This document shows, in pieces, positions 9,901-17,772 of a stretch of DNA of 64,000 bases. Position numbers and translations under genes: made by a program. Source of the DNA: Marinobacterium halophilum (GTDB lineage: Bacteria > Pseudomonadota > Gammaproteobacteria > Pseudomonadales > Balneatricaceae); the NCBI RefSeq assembly GCF_003014615.1, contig NZ_PYGI01000023.1, positions 1 to 64,000 on the forward strand, in the 5' to 3' direction. Below the pieces are notes generated by a model. The model saw only the letters and a program-made list of their open reading frames with translations. It made no database searches and was not told the DNA's origin. Numbering within the stretch: position 1 is the first letter of the stretch; every line of letters starts with the position of its first letter.

Positions 9901-10456
9901 ACTGGAACTGACCCGTACCGTGGCGCAACAACTATTCCGCCTGATGTCCTATAAAGATGAGTATGAAGTGGCGCGTCTGTTCACCCAGACTGACTTCCTG
10001 AAAGAGGTCGAGCAGACCTTCGAGGGCGACTACCGTATCAACTTCAATTTGGCCCCCCCCATTTTGGGTGGCAAAAAGGATGCGAAAGGTCGACCGATGA
10101 AACGTCAGTTCGGTCCCTGGATGCTGAAGGCAATGAAAGTGTTGGCACCGCTTAAGGGCCTGCGCAACACCGCTTTGGACCCCTTCCGCTTTGCCGCCGA
10201 TCGCAAGCTGGATCGTGCACTGCTGGCGGATTATCTGACGTTGCTGGAACGCATCGCCCTGGAACTGAAGGCCAACAACCATGAGTTCGCTCTGGAGTTG
10301 GCCGCTCTGCCCGCTGACATCCGTGGTTATGGCCCGGTACGTGAACAGGCAGCAGACGCCGTCGCTGAAAAACGCGCCCTCCTGCTGAAAGCATTTGCAA
10401 CCAGCCGTCCGACGCTGATCAAAGTCGCCAAGACTGAGGAGGCAACCCATGTTTGA
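6938..10456 (+). CDS. Indolepyruvate:ferredoxin oxidoreductase, fused alpha/beta type
   Basis: At 1172 residues this has the length of the large single-chain 2-oxoacid oxidoreductases found in aerobic proteobacteria. An N-terminal TPP-enzyme pyrimidine domain (LISGYRGSPLGAYDQAL) is followed by a TPP-binding domain with FCSGCPHNSST near residue 430, then a cysteine-rich 4Fe-4S segment (CEGCGDCSTQSNC, residues about 635-680), and a C-terminal gamma-type domain (GGVGGTGIVTVGQL). The enzyme decarboxylates arylpyruvates or other 2-oxoacids to acyl-CoA and passes electrons to ferredoxin. The 3' end overlaps the aminotransferase gene by 8 bp, so the pair would deaminate an amino acid and oxidise the resulting 2-oxoacid. 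The exact substrate (aromatic or branched-chain) cannot be told from sequence. Confidence 0.9.
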   Translation: MSATPTALDDYRLEDRYLRDSGRVFLTGTQALVRIPLIQARLDQKNGLNTAGLISGYRGSPLGAYDQALWQTKKLLDAHKVDFIPAINEDLAATIILGSQQVETDADKQVDGVFGLWYGKGPGVDRAGDALKHGTTYGSSPHGGVLVVAGDDHGCVSSSMPHQSDVAFMAWFMPTINPASLAEYEEFGLWGYALSRFSGCWVGFKAISETVESASSVELKPLPTFVTPTDFTPPADGLHYRWPDLPGPQLETRIEHKLAAVQAFARANPIDRRVFDNTAARFGIVSTGKAHLDLMEALQLLGIDEARASELGIDIYKIGMVWPLERQGIMDFVRGKDEILVIEEKRGIIESQIKEYLSEPDRPGEVLITGKQDQNGEPLIPYVGELSPKLLAGYLSARLDRFFGVKFTESMEQINCSLGITDPGGVRRMPYFCSGCPHNSSTKVPEGSKAQAGIGCHFMASWMDRDTESLIQMGGEGVNWIGKSRYTGNAHVFQNLGEGTYFHSGSMAIRQAIAAGINITYKILFNDAVAMTGGQPVDGQITVDAIAKQVSAEGAKRVVVLSDEPEKYKGNESLFPAGVTFHDRSELDAIQRELRDISGCTILIYDQTCAAEKRRRRKRGQFPDPAKRAFINHHVCEGCGDCSTQSNCLSVVPRNTALGRKRKIDQSSCNKDFSCVNGFCPSFVTIEGGQLRKSKGLDLGAELEQRVAALNAPTIPALAGSYDLLVGGVGGTGIVTVGQLITMAAHLESKGASVLDFMGFAQKGGTVLSYVRLAPSPATLHQVRIENGQADAIVACDMVVATSQKALNVLRPNHTRIVANEAELATADYVLFRDADMQAEKRLKLLKDAVGENAFDQLDANMIAEKLLGDTVFSNVMMLGFAWQKGLVPVSLAALTRAIELNGVAIDRNKQAFNWGRLAADDRAWVESQLSEEARAKPVTPEQETLEQLIERRMQHLTEYQNSAWATQYQQQVEQIRSAELSLGKKPELELTRTVAQQLFRLMSYKDEYEVARLFTQTDFLKEVEQTFEGDYRINFNLAPPILGGKKDAKGRPMKRQFGPWMLKAMKVLAPLKGLRNTALDPFRFAADRKLDRALLADYLTLLERIALELKANNHEFALELAALPADIRGYGPVREQAADAVAEKRALLLKAFATSRPTLIKVAKTEEATHV

Positions 10457-11642
10457 ACATCTCAACACCCTGCCCCAGGACCCGATTCTGGGATTGATGA
10501 AAAGCTTTCGTGAAGATTCCCGCACCGACAAGGTCGACCTGGGTGTCGGCGTCTATCGCGACGAAGCCGGTCATACACCGATCATGGCCGCTGTGCAGAG
10601 CGCCCAACAACGCCTGCTGGAAACCGAAGCCACCAAGGCCTACATCGGCCCGGCCGGAGCTGAAGGGTTCAATCACCTGATCAGCCAGCTGATCCTCGGC
10701 GCGGGTCATCCCGCACTGAACGACCAGCGGGTCAATACGGTACAAACGCCGGGTGGCTGCGGCGCGCTGCGCATGGCCGCCGAGTTTCTACGCCTCTGCA
10801 AGCCGGATGCCACCGTGTGGGTCAGCACCCCGACCTGGGCCAACCATATCCCGCTACTCGGTGGAGCCGGTTTGACCATCCGTGAATATCCCTATCTGGA
10901 TACAGCCACGCTGAGCGTCGACTTCGACGCCATGATGGCCGCGCTGGAACTGGCCGATGCCGGTGATGTGGTACTCCTGCACGGCTGCTGTCATAATCCG
11001 TCCGGCGCAGATCTGAGCCCCGATCAATGGACCGCTGTCACGGATCTTATTGAACGTAAAGGGCTACTGCCGTTTATCGATATTGCTTACCAGGGCCTGG
11101 GTGAAGGACTGGATCAGGATGCGCACGGTGTTCGACTGATGGCAGAACGCCTGCCGGAAGTCATCGTAGCGTCCTCTTGCTCCAAGAACTTCGGTCTCTA
11201 CCGTGAACGTACCGGTGCCCTGATGCTGATTGCAGCCAATGCCCAACAGGGACGGGCCGCCACCAGTCAGCTGCTTAGTGCGATCCGGTCGCACTACTCC
11301 ATGCCGCCTGCGCATGGTGCAGCGGTCGTCGAGCTGATTCTCGACACCCCCGCGCTGACCCAGGCATGGCACCACGAACTCGACGCCATGTGCAGGCGTA
11401 TTATCGAGCTTCGTAGCGCTTTCAGCGAAGCATTGGCCCCGGCCGGTGACTTCAGTTTTATCGAACGGCAGCGCGGCATGTTCTCTTTCCTCGGGATCAA
11501 TCCGCAACAGGTTAAGATCCTGCGCGACGAGTTTGGCATCTACATGCTGGACTCCAGTCGGATCAACATTGCCGGATTGTCCGCCAACACTTTGTCACGG
11601 GTGGCCCACGCCCTGCAGGAGGTGCTCGGACGCACTGAGTAG
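10449..11642 (+). CDS. Aromatic amino acid/aspartate aminotransferase (AspC/TyrB family)
   Basis: 397 residues of the class I PLP aminotransferase fold. The N-terminal MFEHLNTLPQDPILGLM and GVGVYRDEAGHTPI resemble AspC/TyrB, and the PLP lysine is Lys246 in SSCSKNFGLYRERTG. The enzyme transfers the amino group of an aromatic or dicarboxylic amino acid to 2-oxoglutarate. The start overlaps the end of the oxidoreductase gene by 8 bp, which suggests translational coupling and a shared pathway: amino acid to 2-oxoacid here, then oxidative decarboxylation by the upstream enzyme. A good intrinsic terminator follows at 11646-11679. Confidence 0.92.
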   Translation: MFEHLNTLPQDPILGLMKSFREDSRTDKVDLGVGVYRDEAGHTPIMAAVQSAQQRLLETEATKAYIGPAGAEGFNHLISQLILGAGHPALNDQRVNTVQTPGGCGALRMAAEFLRLCKPDATVWVSTPTWANHIPLLGGAGLTIREYPYLDTATLSVDFDAMMAALELADAGDVVLLHGCCHNPSGADLSPDQWTAVTDLIERKGLLPFIDIAYQGLGEGLDQDAHGVRLMAERLPEVIVASSCSKNFGLYRERTGALMLIAANAQQGRAATSQLLSAIRSHYSMPPAHGAAVVELILDTPALTQAWHHELDAMCRRIIELRSAFSEALAPAGDFSFIERQRGMFSFLGINPQQVKILRDEFGIYMLDSSRINIAGLSANTLSRVAHALQEVLGRTE

Positions 11643-11645
11643 CCA

Positions 11646-11679
11646 GAAAAAGCCTCTGCCCCCACTGCAGAGGCTTTTC
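11646..11679 (+). terminator. Intrinsic terminator after the aminotransferase gene
   Basis: A perfect 9-bp stem, AGCCTCTGC (11651-11659) with GCAGAGGCT (11667-11675), has a 7-nt loop and is followed by TTTTC. The A-run before the stem makes it partly bidirectional. It ends the oxidoreductase-aminotransferase transcript before the transporter. Confidence 0.85.
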
Positions 11680-11727
11680 AGTACCGGCACTGACCGATAA
11701 CAATAACGATACCGGAGAACTCGTATA

Positions 11728-13113
11728 ATGAGTCAAGCAACACCCAAGGCACACCAGCAGGCCGGCAACCTCTGGTCATCCCGCATGGCCTTTATTCTGG
11801 CAGCTGTAGGCTCCGCCGTAGGGCTGGGCAACATCTGGAAATTCCCTTACATCACGGGTGAAAACGGTGGGGGCGCTTTCGTACTGGTCTATCTGGCCTG
11901 TATCGCAATCGTCGGTATCCCCGTGCTGATCGCTGAAGTCATGATTGGCCGTCGTGGTGGCCAGAGCCCTGTGGCCAGCATGCGCGAACTGACCGAAACC
12001 GAAGGCACCCGCAAAGGCTGGCGTATCATCGGCTGGAACGGCATCATCGCCTCCTTCCTGGTATTGTCTTTCTATTCCGTGATTGGCGGCTGGGCACTGG
12101 CGTACGTGGGCAAGGCCGCCTCCGGCATGTTTACCGGCGCAGATGCTGACGCTATCGGCGGCGCATTCGGCGGCATGCTAGCCAGCACCGGCGACCTGCT
12201 GCTCTGGCACAGCGTTTTCATGATCATCGTAGTCCTGATTGTCGGCCGCGGCATCCGCTCCGGCATGGAAAAAGCGATCAACATGCTAATGCCGCTGCTG
12301 TTCGTGTTGCTGTTCATTATGGTGGGCTACGCCACCACGACCGGTAAATTCGGTGAAGCGGTCAACTTCATGTTCTCGCCAGACTTCAGCAAGCTCACCA
12401 CTGAAGGCGTATTGACCGCCCTTGGCCACGCCGCCTTCACCCTGAGCATCGGCATCGGCGTGATGATGGCTTACGGCTCCTACCTGCCACAGAACGTCAA
12501 CATTACCCGTACCGCCATCACCATTGCCTTCATGGATACCGGTGTCGCACTGCTTGCTGGTCTGGCGATCTTCCCGCTGGTATTTGCCAACGGCCTTGAG
12601 CCCGGTGCAGGCCCCGGCCTGATTTTCGTTACCCTGCCGCTGGCCTTTGGCCAGATGACCGGTGGCGTGATCTTCGGCACCCTGTTCTTCGCCCTGCTGC
12701 TGGTTGCGGCCATCACCTCCGCCATCTCCATGCTGGAACCGGTGGTAGAATGGCTGGAAGAACACAAGGGCATCAACCGTGCCAAAAGCGCCTTCTTCGG
12801 CGGCTTCGCAATTTGGCTCGTGGGGGTCGGCACCGTGCTGTCCTTCAACGTTTGGGCTGAGGTTCATCCGCTGGCGTTCATTCCGTTCTTCGAAGGCAAA
12901 ACTGTCTTTGACCTGCTCGACTTCCTGGTCTCCAACCTGATGATGCCGCTGGGCGGCCTGGCCATTGCGCTGTTTGCCGGTTGGGCGATGAAACGTCAGG
13001 GTCTGGACCAAGAACTCGGCTTGCAGGGCGGCCTGTACCGCGCCTTCATGTTTGTGTTGCGTTACCTGACTCCGGCAGGTATTGCAGTGGTGTTCATCTA
13101 CAACCTGCTGTGA
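11728..13113 (+). CDS. Neurotransmitter:sodium symporter (NSS/SNF) family amino-acid transporter
   Basis: 461 residues with about 11-12 membrane helices. The N-terminus SSRMAFILAAVGSAVGLGNIWKFPY is quoted by its core, AVGSAVGLGNIW, the unwound helix-1 Na+/substrate site of this family. Bacterial NSS members import hydrophobic or aromatic amino acids with Na+. GGAG lies upstream of the ATG. The gene follows the aminotransferase and has its own terminator at 13131-13155, so it is probably a separate unit. Its position beside the Lrp-type regulator, oxidoreductase and aminotransferase suggests uptake of their amino-acid substrate. That substrate link is inferred. Confidence 0.9.
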   Translation: MSQATPKAHQQAGNLWSSRMAFILAAVGSAVGLGNIWKFPYITGENGGGAFVLVYLACIAIVGIPVLIAEVMIGRRGGQSPVASMRELTETEGTRKGWRIIGWNGIIASFLVLSFYSVIGGWALAYVGKAASGMFTGADADAIGGAFGGMLASTGDLLLWHSVFMIIVVLIVGRGIRSGMEKAINMLMPLLFVLLFIMVGYATTTGKFGEAVNFMFSPDFSKLTTEGVLTALGHAAFTLSIGIGVMMAYGSYLPQNVNITRTAITIAFMDTGVALLAGLAIFPLVFANGLEPGAGPGLIFVTLPLAFGQMTGGVIFGTLFFALLLVAAITSAISMLEPVVEWLEEHKGINRAKSAFFGGFAIWLVGVGTVLSFNVWAEVHPLAFIPFFEGKTVFDLLDFLVSNLMMPLGGLAIALFAGWAMKRQGLDQELGLQGGLYRAFMFVLRYLTPAGIAVVFIYNLL

Positions 13114-13130
13114 TCGCCATGCGGTAATCG

Positions 13131-13156
13131 AAGCCGACCCCAGGGTCGGCTTTTTT
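13131..13156 (+). terminator. Intrinsic terminator after the NSS transporter
   Basis: A perfect 10-bp stem, AAGCCGACCC (13131-13140) with GGGTCGGCTT (13143-13152), runs directly into a T-tract (13151-13156). Confidence 0.9.
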
Positions 13157-13235
13157 CGTTGTATGCAACGGATAACTGTTCTTTCTCACCAGCCTCACTA
13201 AAATGTAATACTCATTATCTCGCCACAGGTTTGCC

Positions 13236-14627
13236 ATGACCGTGCACCATGACACCCCCTACGCCTCCGCATCTGTTCGCTGGCTCACCCTGCTCAGTAT
13301 CTGTGTCGCAACCTTTCTGATGCCGCTAAGCATGTCGGCAGTCAATGTCGCCCTGCCGGCCATCGCCGCTGACCTCAATGCAGATGCCGTACTCGTGAGC
13401 TGGATTCCGACCATGAACCTGCTCGGTGCCATTGCCCTGCAGCTGCCTGCTGGCCGCATCGCCGACATGGTCGGGCGCAAAAAGGTGTTTCTGGCCGGCC
13501 TGTTGCTGTTCTCGCTCAGCTCGTTTGCGGTCACACTGATCAACCATATTTATTGGCTGCTACTGATGCGACTGCTGCAAGGGATCGCCGGTGCCATGGT
13601 CTTCGGTACCGGCATGGCCATCGTCTCACAGGTATTCGCCCAACATGGACGCGGCATGGCGCTGGGGCTGACGTCGACTTCGGTCTATCTGGGACTCACC
13701 TGCGGCCCTCCGATCGGCGGCTGGCTCACCGAGTGGTGGGACTGGCACGCCGTGTTCCTTGCACCGCTGCCATTGGCGATCCTGTGCGCGGTACTGGTCG
13801 CGATCCATGTCCGGGAAACCGAACGCCTGCAGGATGAAAAACTCGACTGGATCGGCAGCCTACTGTTCATTGCCGCCTCCAGTCTGTTTTTTGTCGGCCT
13901 ATCGGGGCTACCCGCACTGAGTGGTGGCGTGCTGGCCGGTTGCGGCCTGCTATTATTGGCCGGCTTTGTCTATCAGCAGGAACATTCGCCCTACCCGCTG
14001 ATCCGGCTGCGGCGCATGGTACAGAACCAGGTCTTTTTCCGTTCGATTCAAGCCAGCTTTTTCATGTATGCCGCCAACTATCCGCTGCAATTCATGCTCA
14101 GCCTCTACCTGCAATATATCCGTGAACTGTCACCTGCCGAGGCGGGGCAGTTGATGCTGTTGCAGGCAATGATGATGGCGGTACTGGCACCGATTGCCGG
14201 TCGCCTGTCGGATCATTTCGACCCCCGCATTCCGGCCACCCTCGGTTGCCTGCTGTTCGCCAGCGGTTTTATGGTGCTGGCACTGCTGGATCAGGACAGC
14301 AGCATGACTCAGGTTGTCATTGCCCTGCTGGTGATGGGCACGGGCTTCGGGCTGTTTTCTTCGCCCAACAACAACGGCGCACTCAGCGTAGTGCCTACCG
14401 ACAGACTCAGCATCGCCTCGTCACTGCTCAACATCTCGCGCACGATGGGCAACATGCTCGGCATGGCCGTGGTGGTATTCCTGTTCAACCTGATGATCGG
14501 CAATGCCCAGCTGGTACCCGAGCAATATCCGGCGCTGATGCAGCTGCTGCAGATCGCATTTGCCTTGTGCGGTGGCTACGCCTTGATGGCGGCATGGCGT
14601 TCATGGTCGCGGGGGAAAGTACGTTAG
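13236..14627 (+). CDS. MFS drug-exporter-like transporter (DHA2/EmrB type)
   Basis: 463 residues with about 14 hydrophobic segments. Motif A appears as GRIADMVGRKKV after helix 2. SMSAVNVALPAIAADL at the N-terminus and RLLQGIAGAMVFGTGMAI in the first half are typical of the H+-coupled DHA2 efflux family. Members export drugs, solvents or metabolites from the inner membrane. AGG lies six bases before the ATG. There is no adaptor (EmrA-like) gene nearby and no obvious dedicated regulator, so the substrate is unknown. The gene converges on aldehyde dehydrogenase 1; the hairpin between them is oriented to stop that opposite transcript. Confidence 0.88.
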   Translation: MTVHHDTPYASASVRWLTLLSICVATFLMPLSMSAVNVALPAIAADLNADAVLVSWIPTMNLLGAIALQLPAGRIADMVGRKKVFLAGLLLFSLSSFAVTLINHIYWLLLMRLLQGIAGAMVFGTGMAIVSQVFAQHGRGMALGLTSTSVYLGLTCGPPIGGWLTEWWDWHAVFLAPLPLAILCAVLVAIHVRETERLQDEKLDWIGSLLFIAASSLFFVGLSGLPALSGGVLAGCGLLLLAGFVYQQEHSPYPLIRLRRMVQNQVFFRSIQASFFMYAANYPLQFMLSLYLQYIRELSPAEAGQLMLLQAMMMAVLAPIAGRLSDHFDPRIPATLGCLLFASGFMVLALLDQDSSMTQVVIALLVMGTGFGLFSSPNNNGALSVVPTDRLSIASSLLNISRTMGNMLGMAVVVFLFNLMIGNAQLVPEQYPALMQLLQIAFALCGGYALMAAWRSWSRGKVR

Positions 14628-14664
14628 GTAATGGATGATACCGCCTTATTCGTGAATTCCAGAC

Positions 14665-14692
14665 ACAAAAAAGCCGGGGCAAAGGCCCCGGC
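14665..14692 (-). terminator. Intrinsic terminator after aldehyde dehydrogenase 1
   Basis: The minus strand reads GCCGGGGC, CTTT, GCCCCGGC and then TTTTTTG. The 8-bp GC stem (14673-14680 with 14685-14692) and T-run end the porin1-aldehyde dehydrogenase transcript. There is no T-run on the plus side. Confidence 0.88.
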
Positions 14693-14736
14693 AAGCACTT
14701 CCGTAGCAATAGCGGGAAAGTGAGATGATGCAGGAA

Positions 14737-16152
14737 TCAGCCGCGGCTGATATTGAGCAACTGTGACTGAGTATATTCGAGCAAACCTTCCTCACCGAAC
14801 TCAACACCGATACCGGACATCTTGCTGCCACCGAAGGGGCAGTGGGGCAAGACTTCAGAATGATTGTTGATCCAGGCTGTACCACTCTCCAGACGCACCG
14901 CCACCGAGCGCGCCTGCTCAACATCTTCGCCCCAGACGGATGCGCCCAGGCCGTTGACGTTATCATTGGCCATGGCCACTGCCTCATCGATGTCGCTGTA
15001 GCGCACCACCGGCAGGGCCGGACCGAACTGTTCTTCATCAACCAGGCGCACGCCGTTGCTAACATCGGCGACGATGGTCGGCGGGTAGAAATAGCCGTTA
15101 CCTGACTGCACGTCGCCACCGCTGAGTACACGTGCACCCTGTTGCTTGGCGTCACTCACCAACTCAGCCACAATAGCCAGCTGCGCCTTGTTTTGGACCG
15201 GACCAAAGGTCACATCTACTTCCAGACCGTTACCGACAACCTGCTCGGTGGCAATCTTAGCCAGACGTTGGCACAGGTCTTCATACTGGGATTCATGCAC
15301 ATAGAGACGCTTAAGCGCCGCACAGGTCTGGCCCATGTTGATGAATGCGGTCTGAAACAGAGCCGGTGCGATTCTATCCAGATCGGCACCTGGCAGCACG
15401 ATGCCAGCATCATTGCCACCCAGCTCCAACGTCAGACGTTTCAGGTTATCCGCCGCATTACGCATGATATCCTGACCGGTCGGAGTCGAGCCGGTAAATA
15501 CGATTTTACGGATATCCGCATGTTGCGTCATGGCACGACCGATGCCACCTTCGCCGGTCACAATATTGATCACACCCGCTGGCACCACTTCATTGATCAG
15601 CTCGACCAGTTTCAATGTGCTGAACGGGGTAAATGATGACGGCTTTGACACAACCGTGTTGCCGGTACGCAACGCTGGCATGATGTGCCATACAGCAATC
15701 ATTAGCGGCCAGTTCCACGGCGTAATGGAACCCACAACACCCAGCGGTTTGTAATGCAGTTCAGCCAAACGTGTTTCGCTGTCCTCGATCACCTTGACCG
15801 GAATCTCCAAGTCCGCTGTATAACGGGTCCAGCCCGCCGCGGCCCCCACTTCCATCTGCGCCAGCGCCAGCGGCTTGCCCTGTTCCAGCGTGACCAGCTG
15901 AGCCAATTCATCAGCATGGGCATCAATCAGATCAGCAATACGGTGCAGCATCGCCTTGAGTTCTGCATTCGGCGTGTACTGGAACGTCTTGAATGCTGCT
16001 CCAGCCGCTGCCACCGCATCATCCACTTGCTCCGGCGATGCTGCGGGGCAGTGCGCAAAAGCGTCGCCCGTTGCCGGATTGATAACCGGGAAGGCGTCAC
16101 GGTCACCGGCAACCGCCTGACCATTGATATAAAGAGTCGATACCGTTTGCAT
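14737..16152 (-). CDS. NAD(P)-dependent aldehyde dehydrogenase (module 2)
   Basis: 471 residues of the ALDH superfamily. The catalytic Cys is in GQTCAALKR and the general-base Glu in LELGGNDAG; the NDAG variant is typical of a subfamily distinct from the betaine/FeaB-like enzymes. ATG 16152 is preferred over an ATG five codons upstream, because AAGGATCTCTTG precedes it. It lies 72 bp after the porin1 stop on the same strand with no terminator between them, so the two are probably one operon. That operon carries the same repeat-array promoter as qhpA2, which suggests the enzyme oxidises aldehydes released by amine dehydrogenase 2. The aldehyde substrate is inferred only. Confidence 0.9.
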   Translation of the reverse strand: MQTVSTLYINGQAVAGDRDAFPVINPATGDAFAHCPAASPEQVDDAVAAAGAAFKTFQYTPNAELKAMLHRIADLIDAHADELAQLVTLEQGKPLALAQMEVGAAAGWTRYTADLEIPVKVIEDSETRLAELHYKPLGVVGSITPWNWPLMIAVWHIMPALRTGNTVVSKPSSFTPFSTLKLVELINEVVPAGVINIVTGEGGIGRAMTQHADIRKIVFTGSTPTGQDIMRNAADNLKRLTLELGGNDAGIVLPGADLDRIAPALFQTAFINMGQTCAALKRLYVHESQYEDLCQRLAKIATEQVVGNGLEVDVTFGPVQNKAQLAIVAELVSDAKQQGARVLSGGDVQSGNGYFYPPTIVADVSNGVRLVDEEQFGPALPVVRYSDIDEAVAMANDNVNGLGASVWGEDVEQARSVAVRLESGTAWINNHSEVLPHCPFGGSKMSGIGVEFGEEGLLEYTQSQLLNISRG

Positions 16153-16224
16153 CAAGAGATCCTTCATATTGAAACGAACGCTGCCGACAAGCGACCAGCA
16201 GCGTGTGAGTAAAGCATAGTCAAA

Positions 16225-17541
16225 TCAGAACGGGACGATTGCAATCATCTGCGCGTAGACATTGGTATCATCGTTACCGATCTGGGTGCCATTGCTGCTG
16301 TCTGGTGTATAAAAGCCGACCAGCGGGCTGACGATCAAGTTCGGCGTGACCACCCACTCGGCATACAGGTCAATTTCCTGGCCGTCATTGGCACCATTAC
16401 CGTCGGTATCACTGAAGTCAAAGAACAGCGCGCCTACCGTCAACATCTCGGTCGGGGTGGCCTTCACGCCAACATGGTGAACATCGGTACCGGAGTTGAA
16501 CGGACCGGCATAGTTGGCCGCCACTTCACCCTGGAACCAGGTGCCGTAGCCACGGTTGAAACCGAAGAACAGCGGATCAAAGCCTGAATCAAAGCTGGCA
16601 TAGCGGTAGTTCACGCTCGGTGACCACGGCATATCGGCAAAGGTCCAGCCTGCTTCGGCATACCAGGCATCCGCATCAGCAACGCTGCTGTTGCCCTGAT
16701 CCTGAGTCACGAATTCACCGGACAGGAACAGATTCTCGACACCGGCATTGCCCTGATAACGCAGGCTCAGCGTCTGCTGGCCATCGCGATGCGCCAGACC
16801 ATAGGTTTCGTTGACATCCAGGCCTTCGATGTAACTCACCCCGAAGGTACCTTCAGGCAGCACATATTCGGCATTGATACCGGCCAGCTCCATTTCAGCC
16901 TGAGCACGGTTATCCGATTCCAGCCAGAACAAATCGGCACGCAAACCTTCGCTGCCGCCGATACGGGCAATAGCGGTGCGGTCAAATGCCTTACGCCCCG
17001 CCAGCCAATAGGCACCACCGCGGTTCAGGCTGCTGTCCAGCGCATCACCAAAGTTCAGCGCATCGCCATTGATGAGGAAACCATCACCCAGGGTAAATTG
17101 CTGACGACCGAAGGACAGGTCCAAACCGTCTTCTCCCAGCATCGGGATCAGATTGCCTGAACGCCAGCCGATATAAGCGTCTTCCAGATCGGTTTCACGC
17201 TCGTCGCCAGAGGTAAAACCACCCGCATCGCCATCACCCCAAGTACCGGAGCTGATCAGATTCAAGCCTGCGTAAACACCTGCGCCAGATTCACCGTAGG
17301 TATGGCTGCCTGAAAGGCCGTACTTGATGTAACCTTCCTGCCAGCTGGCACCGTCGCGGTCACCATCAAACAGGTAGTTTTCCTGGCTGGAAAACACACC
17401 GAAAACCGCTTCGATGTCCAGGTTCAATTCACTGCCATTCTGGCTGTACAGGTTGTAAGCGGAAGCCGGTGCTGCTATCACTGCCGTGATGGCAGCGCTG
17501 AGAAGGTAACCGGAAGTACGACGGATGATTTTTGTTTGCAT
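16225..17541 (-). CDS. Outer-membrane beta-barrel protein, porin-like (porin1)
   Basis: 438 residues with a signal peptide (MQTKIIRRTSGYLLS to PASA) cleaved before YNLYSQNG, amphipathic strands rich in Gly, Asp and aromatic residues, and a C-terminal Phe (IAIVPF), the usual signal for barrel insertion. I cannot name the family with confidence. It is clearly paralogous to the protein at 20461-21789, sharing ELNLDIEAVFG, LDLSFGRQ, GDGFLINGD and FNRGYGTWFQGEV. ATG 17541 is preceded by AGGGA. It heads a probable operon with aldehyde dehydrogenase 1. Because each paralogue accompanies one amine dehydrogenase module, a role in uptake of amines or related small cations is inferred, not shown. Confidence 0.82.
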   Translation of the reverse strand: MQTKIIRRTSGYLLSAAITAVIAAPASAYNLYSQNGSELNLDIEAVFGVFSSQENYLFDGDRDGASWQEGYIKYGLSGSHTYGESGAGVYAGLNLISSGTWGDGDAGGFTSGDERETDLEDAYIGWRSGNLIPMLGEDGLDLSFGRQQFTLGDGFLINGDALNFGDALDSSLNRGGAYWLAGRKAFDRTAIARIGGSEGLRADLFWLESDNRAQAEMELAGINAEYVLPEGTFGVSYIEGLDVNETYGLAHRDGQQTLSLRYQGNAGVENLFLSGEFVTQDQGNSSVADADAWYAEAGWTFADMPWSPSVNYRYASFDSGFDPLFFGFNRGYGTWFQGEVAANYAGPFNSGTDVHHVGVKATPTEMLTVGALFFDFSDTDGNGANDGQEIDLYAEWVVTPNLIVSPLVGFYTPDSSNGTQIGNDDTNVYAQMIAIVPF

Positions 17542-17633
17542 GGGCATTATCCCTGGACAGTGGCATATCCCCGAGGCATGGGCCTGACGATCGCCTGTGC
17601 TTTTTTTGTAATGACCCAAGCGTAGAGCGATGC

Positions 17634-17691
17634 TGTAAACCAGATGCGCGTTTATTGTGTGAACTTGTGGTGGTTTGTAACCATTTGTAAC
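17634..17691 (-). promoter_or_regulatory. Four-repeat operator upstream of porin1, matching that of qhpA2
   Basis: On the minus strand TTACA starts at 17690 and 17680, CACAA at 17669 and 17659, and TTTACA at 17639. The start-to-start spacings are 10, 11, 10 and 20 bp. The tandem ten-mers read GTTACAAATG and GTTACAAACC. Exactly the same elements with the same spacings occur upstream of qhpA2 (53579-53635). Ten-bp direct repeats are the usual target shape for OmpR-family response regulators, and one is encoded beside qhpA2. TTTACA may be, or overlap, a -10 element. Confidence 0.65.
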
Positions 17692-17772
17692 AAGAGACAA
17701 GAACCTACGCGGGATCCTGCATTCATCACCTCCTCAAGAGCTGAAATCGTTTATATCAGTCAAGCCGGAGAC

